Below are positions 52,957 through 63,864 of a stretch of 64,000 nucleotides of DNA, one piece after another; positions within the stretch are counted from its first letter, which is position 1, and each line of letters begins with the position of its first letter. The notes beneath the pieces are model-generated. The model was given only the letters and a program-made list of their open reading frames with translations. It did not search any database and was not told the DNA's origin. Made by a program: the position numbers and the translations under genes. The stretch comes from Nonomuraea typhae (GTDB lineage Bacteria; Actinomycetota; Actinomycetes; Streptosporangiales; Streptosporangiaceae), in assembly GCF_009760925.1 (NCBI RefSeq), contig NZ_VRLV01000020.1:169368-233367 (forward strand), read 5' to 3'.

Positions 52957-53690
52957 GCCTGCCCGCCTGGCTGCCGGAGGTCCCGGCGGCCCAGCCGTAC
53001 CCCCTGGTGTTCGCGACCGTGAGCGGCGCGCACCTGTACGGGTTCCCCTCGCGTGACTCCGACGTGGACCTGCGCGGCGCGCACGTGCTGCCGCTGCCGG
53101 AGGTCGTCGGGCTGCGCACCGGGCCGGAGACGATCGACCGCACCTGGACGCACGACGGCGTCGAGGTGGACCTGGTCACCCACGACCTGGCCAAGTTCTG
53201 CCGGCTGCTGCTCAACCGCAACGGCTACGTGCTCGAGCAGCTGCTGTCGCCGCTGGTCGTGACCACCTCCCCGGTGCACGAGGAGCTGACCGCGCTGGCG
53301 CCGCAGTGCCTGACCCGCCACCACGGCCACCACTACCTGGGATTCGCGCGCACCCAGTGGCGGCTGTTCGGCAAGACGGGCGAGCTGAAGCCTCTGCTGT
53401 ACACGTTCCGGGTGCTGGCCACCGGCATCCACCTCATGCGCAGCGGGGAGCTGGAGGCCGATCTGACCCGGTTGTTCGCGTACGGCCCGCCGTACCTGGG
53501 CGAGCTGGTGGAGGCGAAGCGGGAGGCCGAGCACGGCGCCGCGCCCGAGCTGGCGACGGCCGAGGCGGACGTGGAGCGCATGACCGCCGCCCTGGTCGAG
53601 GCGCAGGCCGGCGCGCCGCTGCCGGAGGCGGCGACCGCGCACGCGGCCCTGCACGACCTCGTGGTACGGCACCGCCTGGCGGCGGGATGA
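52953..53690 (+). CDS. Second nucleotidyltransferase of the RING/TerD operon
   Basis: A 245-residue paralogue of the preceding protein. The active site reads VSGAHLYGFPSRDSDVDLRG (residues 24-43), again with a paired Asp; the usual GS is SG in this copy. VEVDLVTHDLAKFCRLLLNRNGYVLEQLLSPLVV gives the third carboxylate region. The C-terminal 50 residues are a helical extension. The GTG overlaps the preceding stop. Two non-identical copies side by side suggest a heterodimer or two substrates. Confidence 0.83.
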   Translation: MSLPAWLPEVPAAQPYPLVFATVSGAHLYGFPSRDSDVDLRGAHVLPLPEVVGLRTGPETIDRTWTHDGVEVDLVTHDLAKFCRLLLNRNGYVLEQLLSPLVVTTSPVHEELTALAPQCLTRHHGHHYLGFARTQWRLFGKTGELKPLLYTFRVLATGIHLMRSGELEADLTRLFAYGPPYLGELVEAKREAEHGAAPELATAEADVERMTAALVEAQAGAPLPEAATAHAALHDLVVRHRLAAG

Positions 53691-53694
53691 GCGG

Positions 53695-54618
53695 CTACCC
53701 GGCCGACAGCACGAGGCGGATCGAGTAGTTCCGGTACCCGAGGCGCTCGAACGACCTGGCCATCGGCACGTTGCCCCGGTCCGTGTCGGCGGCGATGCGC
53801 CGCGCGCCGCGGCCGGCGAGAAAGCGGGTGATCTCGCCCAGCAGGTCGTCGGCGTAGCCCCGTCCCCGGTGTTCCGGGACGACGCCGAGGTAGCCCACGA
53901 CCGGGCCGCCGTTGTTGGCCGACGGCAGCGCGATCCCCACCAGGTCGCCCGCGGGCGTGTGGGCCAGCATCCACCAGGCGCGGTCGCCGGGCATCTGCTT
54001 GTAGTCCTCGACGTCCTCCCTGGCCTGGGTGAGCGGGTCCTTGGTGAGCAGGGCCTGCCGGGTCTCGTGGTCGAGCGTGCCCTCGGCCACGCGGCGGAAC
54101 GCCTCGGCGAAGACCTCGTCGTCGTCCTCGTGCCGGAAGACCAGGCGCCGCGACGGCTCGGGCAGCGGGTCGTCGGGCGTCCATGCGTAGCGCAGCCGCT
54201 CCAGCTCGGAGGTGAGCCCGGCGCGGGCCGCCGCCTCCTGCCGCCAGGCGATGGCCGCGGCCGCCCTGGGCCGCTCGCGCCAGCCGTTGGGCAGGAACAC
54301 GTGGTAGGCGGGCCGCTCGCCGTACGCCTCGTGCGCGCGGGTGAGCAGGGCGGCGGCCAGGCCGACGCGGTCCTCGACGGAGGCGTCCACGTAGACGCAG
54401 TCCAGCGCCATCGGCTGCGGGTTGCCGGCGAAGCTCCACCAGACGGCGCGGGCCAGGATGCGGCCGTCCTGCTCGGCCACCCAGATCCGCTCGTAGCGGT
54501 ACTGGCCGTCGGCCAGGAAGGTCTTCAGGCGTTCCGGATCGGCCCAGCTGATGCCGTCCTCGACGGTGCAGGCGAGCAGGCGGTCGAGGTCGGCCTCGAC
54601 GGCGGGGCGAAAGCGCAC
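53695..54618 (-). CDS. GNAT family acetyltransferase (double GNAT)
   Basis: A 307-residue protein with an N-terminal GNAT-like half (MRFRPAVEADLDRLLACT...WVAEQDGRILARAVWW) and a C-terminal half with the acetyl-CoA loop VVPEHRGRGYADDLLGE near 250-266 and RGNVPMARSFERLGY. The acceptor is unknown. The GTG at 54618 follows GGAGGA. It converges on the nucleotidyltransferase with only 4 bases between stops. Confidence 0.87.
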   Translation of the reverse strand: MRFRPAVEADLDRLLACTVEDGISWADPERLKTFLADGQYRYERIWVAEQDGRILARAVWWSFAGNPQPMALDCVYVDASVEDRVGLAAALLTRAHEAYGERPAYHVFLPNGWRERPRAAAAIAWRQEAAARAGLTSELERLRYAWTPDDPLPEPSRRLVFRHEDDDEVFAEAFRRVAEGTLDHETRQALLTKDPLTQAREDVEDYKQMPGDRAWWMLAHTPAGDLVGIALPSANNGGPVVGYLGVVPEHRGRGYADDLLGEITRFLAGRGARRIAADTDRGNVPMARSFERLGYRNYSIRLVLSAG

Positions 54619-54678
54619 AAGTCCTCCACAATTTAATGGTCGGGGGACTCTAGCAAGGAGCGAGTAGAGTCATCGACG

Positions 54679-55197
54679 ATGAATCACTCGATCTCGCTCG
54701 CCCCCGGCGGCGTCCTCCTCGGCGACGGCGCCTACGTGTGCGCGTGCGGCGCCTCCTTCGCCGACCGCATGCCCGCCGAGCTCCACGCCGCCGAGAACGA
54801 CCGCTGCACCAGTTGCCTCGGCACCGGAGAGGAGGCGCCCGCACCCGGGGTGACCGGCCCCTGCACCGGATGCGCGGGCACCGGCGGCCGCCGCGAGCAG
54901 ATCATCTGGCAGCTCGCGCACTCCGAGGCCGAGCAGCTCATCACGATGTCGACGGTCCGGGGCGTGGTGGCCGGGTTCGAGGGGCCGTTCCACCTGTCGG
55001 AGATCGCCGACACCATCCGCTCCGGGCTGGATCTGCCCCTCGGCCGCCTGCCGGTGGGGCCGCGCGTGCGCGACCTGCTGCTGGAGATGCAGGCCAGCGG
55101 GGAGATCACCATGATCTCGGCGCCGGACGAGCTGCTCGACGGCACCGACGTGGTCCTCTACCGCGACCCCGCCTGGCAGCGCACCCGCCTGCTCTGA
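54679..55197 (+). CDS. Unknown protein with DnaJ-type zinc-ribbon motifs
   Basis: A 172-residue protein. Residues 20-72 hold CACGAS, then two CxxCxGxG-type motifs (CTSCLGTGEE at about 43 and CTGCAGTGGR at about 62), the zinc-binding pattern of DnaJ. No J domain or substrate-binding region follows. The C-terminal 95 residues are alpha/beta with LSEIADTIRSGLDLPLGRLPVGPRVRDLLLEMQASGEITMI, possibly a winged helix. A stand-alone DnaJ zinc finger suggests a protein- or disulfide-binding role, which I cannot verify. Confidence 0.78.
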   Translation: MNHSISLAPGGVLLGDGAYVCACGASFADRMPAELHAAENDRCTSCLGTGEEAPAPGVTGPCTGCAGTGGRREQIIWQLAHSEAEQLITMSTVRGVVAGFEGPFHLSEIADTIRSGLDLPLGRLPVGPRVRDLLLEMQASGEITMISAPDELLDGTDVVLYRDPAWQRTRLL

Positions 55198-55207
55198 GCC
55201 TCCGGTC

Positions 55208-56002
55208 CTAGACGCGGCACAGGATCTCGCCGTGGAGGATGGACATCCAGCCGTCCGGGTGCGCCGCCCACTCCCGCCAGCCCCCGGCCAGCCCGGCGAG
55301 GTCGGCTGGGGTGGCCAGGCCGGTGGCCACCGCCTGGTGGGCCATGGCCGAGGACTCAATGCGTTCCGCCCACATGCCGCCCCACCACGCCCGGTCGTCC
55401 GGCGTGGCGAAGCACCAGGTGGACGAGGTCGCGGTGACGTCGGTGAACCCGGCCTCGCGGGCCCACGACAGCAGGCGGCGGCCCGCGTCGGGTTCGCCGC
55501 CGTTGGCGCGGGCGGCCGTCTGGTAGAGGGTCATCCACTCATCCAGCTCCGGCAGCCGCGGGTACCAGGCGAAGGCGGCGTAGTCGCTGTCGCGCGCGGC
55601 GACGAGGCCGGTGGGCTTGGTGACCCTGCGCATCTCCCGCAGCGCCCGCACCGGGTCGCCGACGTGCTGCAGCACCTGGTGGGCGTGGGTCACGCAGAAG
55701 GTCTCGTCGGCGAACGGCAGCGCGTGCACGTCGGCCACGGCGAAGTCGGCGTTCTCCAGGCCCCTCGCGGCGATCTCGGCCCTGGACAGCTCCAGCGCCT
55801 CGGCGGTGACCTCCGCGGCGGTGACGCGGGCGACGCGGGCGGCCAGGCCGGCGGTGATCGTGCCGGGGCCGGCGCCCACGTCCAGCAGGCTCATGTGCGG
55901 GAGCAGGCTGGGCAGCAGGTAGGCGGCCGAGTTCTCGGCGGTGCGCCACCGGTGCGAGCGCAGGACGGACTCGTGGTGGCCATGCGTGTATACGGCGGAC
56001 AT
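55208..56002 (-). CDS. Methyltransferase domain protein (UbiE/COQ5-like)
   Basis: A 264-residue class I methyltransferase. Motif I is MSLLDVGAGPGTITAGLAARV (about 36-56), motif II AAEVTAEALELSRAEI, motif IV VADVHALPFADETF and the motif V region ALREMRRVTKPTGLVAARDSDY. The N-terminal YTHGHHESVLRSHRWRTAENSAAYLLP is typical of an actinobacterial group of small-molecule methyltransferases. ATG at 56002 follows GGGAG. It is divergent from the deformylase gene. Confidence 0.88.
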   Translation of the reverse strand: MSAVYTHGHHESVLRSHRWRTAENSAAYLLPSLLPHMSLLDVGAGPGTITAGLAARVARVTAAEVTAEALELSRAEIAARGLENADFAVADVHALPFADETFCVTHAHQVLQHVGDPVRALREMRRVTKPTGLVAARDSDYAAFAWYPRLPELDEWMTLYQTAARANGGEPDAGRRLLSWAREAGFTDVTATSSTWCFATPDDRAWWGGMWAERIESSAMAHQAVATGLATPADLAGLAGGWREWAAHPDGWMSILHGEILCRV

Positions 56003-56136
56003 CTGGGGGACTCCCTTGTTCTCGACATCCGCAACCCTAGTCACATCTCACTGCATGGGAAGATTCGTCTTATATAACGAGATGAGCTGTGCCGTACACT
56101 TGTTGCGAAGCGTTCGCAGCTAGGGAGGCGTCAGAC

Positions 56137-56661
56137 GTGGGAGAGGTCCGTCCGATCGTGTATGTCGGGGATCCGGTGCTGCACACCCCCTGCGAGCCGG
56201 TCACCCGGTTCGACGAGTCGCTGGCGGCGCTCGTCGACGACATGTTCGCCAGCATGTACGCGGCCAAGGGCGTGGGCCTGGCCGCCAACCAGATCGGCGT
56301 CGGCCTGCGCGTCTTCGTCTACGACTGCCCCGACGCCGACGGGGTGAACCAGGTCGGCGTCGTCGTCAACCCCGTGCTCGAGCTGCCGCCGGTCGGCGAG
56401 CGCAGCCTCGACCCCGGTGACGAGGGCTGCCTGTCGGTGCCCGGCCAGTACGCCCCCCTCCCCCGCGCCGACCACGCGCGGGTGCACGGCTTCGACGTCA
56501 AGGGCGAGCCGGTCACCGTCGAGGGCACCGGGCTGATGGCCCGCTGCCTCCAGCACGAGACCGACCACCTCGACGGGCACCTCTACATCGACCGGCTGCC
56601 GGCCAAGAAGCGCAAGCAGGTGCTCAAGGCGTACGAGGAGTCGCTGACCGCCACCGCCTGA
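56137..56661 (+). CDS. def: Peptide deformylase
   Basis: A 174-residue metalloenzyme that removes formyl groups from nascent proteins. All three motifs are intact: GVGLAANQIG (about 46-55), EGCLSVPG with the metal Cys (about 99-106) and QHETDHLDG with the HExxH pair (about 141-149). The GTG at 56137 follows AGGGAGG with an 8-base spacing and gives normal length. It stands alone and is probably a second deformylase, since the housekeeping copy usually neighbours fmt. Confidence 0.93.
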   Translation: MGEVRPIVYVGDPVLHTPCEPVTRFDESLAALVDDMFASMYAAKGVGLAANQIGVGLRVFVYDCPDADGVNQVGVVVNPVLELPPVGERSLDPGDEGCLSVPGQYAPLPRADHARVHGFDVKGEPVTVEGTGLMARCLQHETDHLDGHLYIDRLPAKKRKQVLKAYEESLTATA

Positions 56662-56685
56662 ACCGGGCCCGGCTCCGGGCCCGGT
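56662..56685. terminator. Bidirectional hairpin terminator
   Basis: ACCGGGCCCGG and its complement, separated by 2 bases (so the real loop opens further), lie directly after the deformylase stop and before the convergent GNAT stop. Confidence 0.68.
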
Positions 56686-56695
56686 CGCGCGGCGG

Positions 56696-57268
56696 CTAGG
56701 ACGCGCGCCACATGGGCCAGAACAACGTGCCGTCGCCCATGGCGAACGGCTCGCGCTCGGCGTATCCGTGCCGCAGATACAGGTCGCGAGCCCGGGGGCT
56801 GCTGGCCTCCAGGTAGGCGGGGACGCCCTCCAGCGTGGCGTGGTGGTGGGCCAGCAGGGCCGAGCCGAGGCCGCGGCTCTGCTGATCGGGGTGCACGGCC
56901 AGGAAGGCCAGATGGTGGTGCGGCGCCTCCGGGTGGTGCTTCTCGAACTGCTCGTCAAGTTCGCGGAAGCGGCCGACGGCGCCGCCCACCGCCTCCTCGA
57001 GCCTGCGGTCGTAGTCGGGGGGTTCGGGGGCGGGAGCCGTACGCGGGAACCAGACGGCGACGGCGGGGGCGTCCGCGACCACGTCGATGACGCCGTGCTC
57101 GACGGCGTGCTCGACGAGGATGCGGAAGTTCGCCGCCATGATCTCCTGGCGCCGCTCCGGCTCGGGCAGCAGGTAACGGACCACCTTGAGGCCGGCGAAC
57201 GCGGTGGCGATCAGCTCCGCGACCATCTCGGCGTCCGGTGCTCCCGCGCGGCGGATGGGCACGCTCAT
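56696..57268 (-). CDS. GNAT family N-acetyltransferase
   Basis: A 190-residue single GNAT domain: PIRRAGAPDAEMVAELIATAF at the start, acetyl-CoA motif LAVHPDQQSRGLGSALLAHHHA at about 129-150 and ASSPRARDLYLRHGYAEREPF. The acceptor is unknown. TAACCT seven bases ahead of the ATG (57281-57276 on the minus strand) and no ribosome binding site suggest a leaderless transcript. It lies downstream of the APC transporter on the same strand. Confidence 0.88.
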   Translation of the reverse strand: MSVPIRRAGAPDAEMVAELIATAFAGLKVVRYLLPEPERRQEIMAANFRILVEHAVEHGVIDVVADAPAVAVWFPRTAPAPEPPDYDRRLEEAVGGAVGRFRELDEQFEKHHPEAPHHHLAFLAVHPDQQSRGLGSALLAHHHATLEGVPAYLEASSPRARDLYLRHGYAEREPFAMGDGTLFWPMWRAS

Positions 57269-57285
57269 GGGGTCCAGGTTAGAGC

Positions 57286-58758
57286 TCACTGCGCCGCCTT
57301 GAACGCGGTGGGCGCCTTGGCCCCCATGCCGACCAGCGAGTAGACGGCCGGTTGCCCGGCGCGCAGGATCAGCGCCCACACGATGCCCAGCACGGCCGCC
57401 GCCACGTAGACCAGCGGCAGGATCCAGGCCAGCGCCGTGCCGGGCGGCACGCCGAGCAGGATGTCGAAGTTCGTCCACCCCAGCCAGACCATCACCGCCA
57501 GCAGGATCGCCGCGGGCACCGGGGCCGCCAGGCGCCGGACGGGGCTCTCGCCGAGGGAGTTGCGGGCGAAGAACACGATGATCGCGATCGAGGTGGTGAA
57601 GATCAGCAGCAGGATGCCGAAGCCGCCGAACGCGCCGCCGTAGAAGAACAGCTGCACGAGCGGGTCCAGGCCGAGGACGGCGTAGAGGACGATCACGATC
57701 AGGCCGAGGACGCTCTGCGCGATCGAGCCGGCCTGCGGCGCGCCGCTGCTGGGCCGGGTGCGGCCGAAGAACGCCGGGAGCACGCGCTCGCGGCCGAGGG
57801 CGAAGAAGTAGCGGGCGGTGGTGTTGTGGAAGGAGAGCATCGCGGCGAAGACGCTGGTGGCGAAGAGCACGCGGGCGATGTCCACGACCACGGAACCCAG
57901 CCGTTCACCGGCCAGCACGAAGATCGTCTCGGCGCCGTTCTGCTGGGAGGCGGCCACGATGCCGGCCGGGCCGGTGGCGGCCGTCATGGCCCACGCCGAC
58001 AGCGCGTAGAGGACGGCGATGATGGCGATCGAGGAGTACGTGGCGAGCGGGACGGTCCGGCGCGGGTCGCGGCTCTCCTCCGAGAACACCACCGACGACT
58101 CGAAGCCGACGAAGCCCAGGGTCCCGATCACGAGCAGGGCGCCGATCCCGGGGACGAGCAAGGCCGCCGGGGAGAGCGTCTCGACGGACAGGCCGCCGGG
58201 CGCCGGGCTGACGACGTCCGCGAGGTCGAACAGGAGGATGACGGCGACCTCGAGCGTCAGCAGTACGGCCAGCAGCCGGCTGTTGACGTCGACCCGCATG
58301 ACGCCCAGGATCGCGACCAGGGCCCAGGTGATCAGCGACAGCGCCCACCAGGGCGGCGCCACGCCGAACCACCGCTCGACGATCGGGACGGACGCCGCCC
58401 CGAACGCCCCGTAAAGGCCGACCTGCAGCGCGTTGTAGGCGATCAGCGCGACCCAGGCGGAGGCGATGCCGGCGGGGCGGCCCAGGCCGCGGCTCACGTA
58501 GGTGTAGAAGGCGCCCGCGTTGGCCATGTGCCGGGCCATCGCCACGTAGCCGACCGCGAACAGCATCAGCACGAGCCCCACGATCAGGAACGCGACGGGC
58601 AGGCCGGTGATCTGGGTGACGGAGTAGCCGGTGGTGATCACCCCCGCGACGACGGTGAGCGGGGCGGCGGCGGACAGGACGAAGTACACGACGGAGGGTG
58701 CGCCGAGCCGATCTGCGGCCAGGGCGCGGCTGATCGGGTCTGGCTGGGGGGAGTCCAT
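57286..58758 (-). CDS. APC superfamily amino-acid/amine permease
   Basis: A 490-residue transporter with 12-14 membrane helices. It opens LGAPSVVYFVLSAAAPLTVVAGVITTGY, with the unwound TM1 glycine motif, and has GFVGFESSVVFSEESRDPRRTVPLATYSSI as TM6 signature. Likely substrates are amino acids or polyamines. The ATG at 58758 has AAGGAAG upstream, and the AT-rich palindromic box (58771-58794) lies 13 bases before the start, so it is probably repressed or activated there. Confidence 0.9.
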   Translation of the reverse strand: MDSPQPDPISRALAADRLGAPSVVYFVLSAAAPLTVVAGVITTGYSVTQITGLPVAFLIVGLVLMLFAVGYVAMARHMANAGAFYTYVSRGLGRPAGIASAWVALIAYNALQVGLYGAFGAASVPIVERWFGVAPPWWALSLITWALVAILGVMRVDVNSRLLAVLLTLEVAVILLFDLADVVSPAPGGLSVETLSPAALLVPGIGALLVIGTLGFVGFESSVVFSEESRDPRRTVPLATYSSIAIIAVLYALSAWAMTAATGPAGIVAASQQNGAETIFVLAGERLGSVVVDIARVLFATSVFAAMLSFHNTTARYFFALGRERVLPAFFGRTRPSSGAPQAGSIAQSVLGLIVIVLYAVLGLDPLVQLFFYGGAFGGFGILLLIFTTSIAIIVFFARNSLGESPVRRLAAPVPAAILLAVMVWLGWTNFDILLGVPPGTALAWILPLVYVAAAVLGIVWALILRAGQPAVYSLVGMGAKAPTAFKAAQ

Positions 58759-58770
58759 CGGCTTCCTTTC

Positions 58771-58794
58771 TATGCGTTATCCGGATATTTCGGG
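58771..58794. promoter_or_regulatory. AT-rich operator candidate upstream of the APC permease
   Basis: The right half, ATCCGGATATTTCGGG, matches the symmetric half of the box at 45567-45590 over 16 bases; the left half is diverged. It is 13 bases from the start codon. Confidence 0.58.
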
Positions 58795-58883
58795 CTTCTT
58801 GGTGATGTGTGACCCCTGGGAGTGATGTGCGGACGGCGGCGCCGTACGGTTTCAGGTGCGAGCGAGTTCAGGTGGCAACGGTT

Positions 58884-59522
58884 TCAGGTGCGGTAGGTCA
58901 GCACGGCGTCGCCGACGGCGGCCTGGACGTGCCGGGCCAGGTCGGTGAGCGGCTGGGGCAGCGCGGCCAGGACGGTGGTGAGGTGGCGCCGCGCGGTGCG
59001 CCGGTCGGCGGGATCCTCCACCACGACGTCCGTCATCCCGCACGCCTCCACCAGCGAGGCCAGCGCCATGTCGTGCGGGTCCAGCGGCTGCCAGCGGGTG
59101 AGCGCCATGTGGAGGCGCGTCCTGGGCCATGCGGCCGGACCGAAATCCACGGCGAAAAAACGGCTGGGTTTACGGCGCCAGAGTTTCGGCGCTTCACGTT
59201 CCAGGAATCCGGACAGGATCATTCTCCCGGAAACGTCTTCCACGGCCCGTTGCGCCAGGTAAACCAGCCACGTGCGCAGATCGGTGTGCTGCGGCATGCT
59301 CCCCATGTCGCTCAGCACCCGGTCGGCGACGATCTCCTGGAGCGGCCGCGGATCGACCGGCCGCACCGAGGAGCCGTGCACCGCCACCCGCCCGGCCAGC
59401 ACCAGCTCGCCGATCAGGGCACCGGCCAGCCCCAGCTCAATGCCCTGAACATGCAGCCGAGGACGCCCTGTGCTCGTGGTGTCCCAGCCGACCAGGAACA
59501 GCTCGTCGGCTAGCGCCCGCAT
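58884..59522 (-). CDS. GPP34 (Golgi phosphoprotein 3-like) family protein
   Basis: A 212-residue GPP34 protein: LADELFLVGWDTTSTGRPRLHVQGIELGLAGALIGELVLAGRVAV at residues 4-48 is the family hallmark, and the rest is helical. Eukaryotic GOLPH3 binds phosphatidylinositol 4-phosphate at Golgi membranes; actinomycetes carry many copies of unknown role. The ATG at 59522 has GGAAG-like sequence upstream (GAGG complement side) and a CCCGATATT box 20 bases before the start. Confidence 0.85.
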   Translation of the reverse strand: MRALADELFLVGWDTTSTGRPRLHVQGIELGLAGALIGELVLAGRVAVHGSSVRPVDPRPLQEIVADRVLSDMGSMPQHTDLRTWLVYLAQRAVEDVSGRMILSGFLEREAPKLWRRKPSRFFAVDFGPAAWPRTRLHMALTRWQPLDPHDMALASLVEACGMTDVVVEDPADRRTARRHLTTVLAALPQPLTDLARHVQAAVGDAVLTYRT

Positions 59523-59645
59523 GATCCACCCTTAGAGGAAGCCCGATATTGGATACTCGCGTCAGATGACCAGCGAAATATCTATCAGAAGGGTGATCTC
59601 CGGGCTAGTCCCATTTAATCGGGGCCCATGTTTTAGAATCTTGTT

Positions 59646-59990
59646 TTATTGCCTGGCGAGATATTCCGTATACACCTTTTTGGGGACGGTCATCCGCCAC
59701 GCCTCCACGACCAGCTCCCGCATCTCCGCCTCGTCGAGGACGTCCATCCTGGCCAGCACCCAGTGATAGCGCAGGTCACCCTCGGACGGCATGAGGAACT
59801 TGGCCGGCTCGGCCGCGACCAGCGCCGCCCGCTCCTCCTTCGGGAAGCCGAACCCCATGACGGTCTCGTCGCGGGAGAAGGCGACGTAGACGATCCGGCC
59901 CACCCGGAACTTGATCCGGTCGCGGATGAGGTGCTCCGACGAGCGGGGCAACGTCACGGCCAGCCGCCGCACGTCCTCTACTGTGATCAC
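59646..59990 (-). CDS. MmcQ/YjbR family DNA-binding-like protein
   Basis: A 114-residue alpha/beta protein. VEDVRRLAVTLPRSSEHLIRDRIKFRVGRIVYVAFS at the start and RYHWVLARMDVLDEAEMRELVVEAWRMTVPKK at the end match MmcQ/YjbR (CyaY-like fold, double-wing DNA-binding). The function is unknown. TAGGGT seven bases before the GTG at 59990 and no ribosome binding site point to a leaderless mRNA. The 3' end is in a markedly AT-rich patch (59560-59660). Confidence 0.85.
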   Translation of the reverse strand: MITVEDVRRLAVTLPRSSEHLIRDRIKFRVGRIVYVAFSRDETVMGFGFPKEERAALVAAEPAKFLMPSEGDLRYHWVLARMDVLDEAEMRELVVEAWRMTVPKKVYTEYLARQ

Positions 59991-60028
59991 AGCGCCGACC
60001 CTAGCCAGCGGCACCGACAATCCCGCCC

Positions 60029-61117
60029 CTAGCCGGTGCGCAGGCCGCGGTAGAGGCCGGCGGCGATCCGGTTGACGCGTTTGACCGAGGCGTCCCAGGT
60101 GCCGCCCGCCGGGTGCGCGGTGAGCAGGGCCATGACGAAGCGCTCGTCCTTGCCGACCAGGCCGGTGGTGTGCAGCACCGGGTGACCGTAGTCGGGGACG
60201 TTCGTGCCCCGGGCGGCGGCCGCCATGACGCTGAGGGGCCCGCCCCCGATGGGCGCCCCCGCGCTGGCGGGAACAACGGCGCGGGCGGGAACGGCGGCAC
60301 CTGCGGGGATGGCGGCACCTGCGGGAACGGCGGGCAGGACGGCCGGGCGCACGTCCGACGAGGCGGCGCCCGCCTGCGAGCAGCGCACCGGCGGGGTCAG
60401 GCCGAACCCGGACCAGCCCTGCTTGACCGCCCACGGGCGGGGAACCGCGCCCGGGATCCCGAAATACTGGTCGAATCCATCCGTGCCGCACTTCGTGGCC
60501 TTGCGGAGGTGGCCGAGGATCAGGTCGCGCACGCGCGGGTCGGCGGTGTCGAGCAGGTAGCGGTAGATCGTGACGATGTCCCGCGCGCTCAGGGTGACAT
60601 ATCCCCAGAAGCCGGGCTTGGCGGCGGGCGGCGGCCCGGTCTCCGTCAGGCCGAGCCTGCGGGCCGTACGGGTGATGATCGCGCCCTTGCCCCCGCGGTT
60701 CCAGAAGCCGGTGGCGGCGCCGTCGTCGCTGGAGCGCAGCATGACCTGCAGTGACCGCGCGTCGGCCGCCGGGACGGTCTTGTTCCGCTCCAGGTAGTCG
60801 ATCGCGATGAGGATCTTGCTCACCGACGCCGACCGGAACCTCCTGCGCGCGTTCTGGTGCGCGACGATCTTCCCGGTGGACCGGTCGAAGACGACATACC
60901 CCGCCGTCGTGCCCGCCGGCACCGCGGGCGGCCTGGCCGGGCGCGCAGAGGGGCGAGGGGTCTTCGACGAGCTGGTCACCACAGGTTTCTTCCGATCCGG
61001 GGTCGAGGCGGGGGCGGGGGTCCCGGCGTGCGCCCGCGACCCTTCCGCGGGTCCTGCCGCGCATCCGGCCACCAGGGGTACGGCTACCGCCAGCGCGGTC
61101 CAGGGCTTGATTCGCAC
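60029..61117 (-). CDS. Lipoprotein serine hydrolase, class A beta-lactamase fold
   Basis: A 362-residue lipoprotein. The signal peptide ends in the lipobox PLVAGCAAG (Cys19), followed by a Pro/Ser/Thr-rich spacer to about 68. The beta-lactamase-like domain has SxxK in RSASVSKILIA, SSDDGAATGFW in the SDN position and HTTGLVGKDERFVMALLTAHP in the KTG position. About 35 residues of Ala/Pro/Val repeat (around 255-290) are inserted before that last strand. It may be a transpeptidase-like or inactive wall protein rather than a resistance enzyme. A TAGTTA -10 seven bases ahead of the GTG suggests leaderless expression. Confidence 0.83.
   Translation of the reverse strand: MRIKPWTALAVAVPLVAGCAAGPAEGSRAHAGTPAPASTPDRKKPVVTSSSKTPRPSARPARPPAVPAGTTAGYVVFDRSTGKIVAHQNARRRFRSASVSKILIAIDYLERNKTVPAADARSLQVMLRSSDDGAATGFWNRGGKGAIITRTARRLGLTETGPPPAAKPGFWGYVTLSARDIVTIYRYLLDTADPRVRDLILGHLRKATKCGTDGFDQYFGIPGAVPRPWAVKQGWSGFGLTPPVRCSQAGAASSDVRPAVLPAVPAGAAIPAGAAVPARAVVPASAGAPIGGGPLSVMAAAARGTNVPDYGHPVLHTTGLVGKDERFVMALLTAHPAGGTWDASVKRVNRIAAGLYRGLRTG
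60267..60338 (-). repeat. Four in-frame 18-bp tandem repeats
   Basis: Units begin at 60267, 60285, 60303 and 60321, each starting GCGGG(A/G)A on the plus strand. They encode the six-residue VPAGAA-like repeat inserted in the beta-lactamase-fold lipoprotein. Confidence 0.75.
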
Positions 61118-61145
61118 CCGACCATAACTACCAGAACCTGCCGAA

Positions 61146-61179
61146 GGAGGCGGCCCGCCCCGTCAGATGGGCCGCCTCC
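61146..61179. terminator. Hairpin terminator of the Clp ATPase gene
   Basis: GGAGGCGGCCC and GGGCCGCCTCC form a perfect 11-bp stem with a 12-base loop, 10 bases beyond the clp stop on the minus strand. Confidence 0.75.
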
Positions 61180-61188
61180 ACACGATCG

Positions 61189-63720
<2,532 letters not shown>

Positions 63721-63864
63721 AACCTCTCCTCTCTCCGGAGGGCCCATAACCGCAAACACGGACAAACAACCCCAGATTTCCGCAAAGTTCCTCGGCCAGG
63801 AGAGGGCTGGGCGAGGAGGAGGCGGCGGCCGGAGCGGGGTTGACCTGTGAGGCGGAGCGGGCCC

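Noticed and set aside
59530..59660. AT-rich patch as a horizontally acquired insertion scar
   Set aside because: It contains only a regulatory-like box and the end of the MmcQ/YjbR gene; no repeats, integrase or target duplication are visible.
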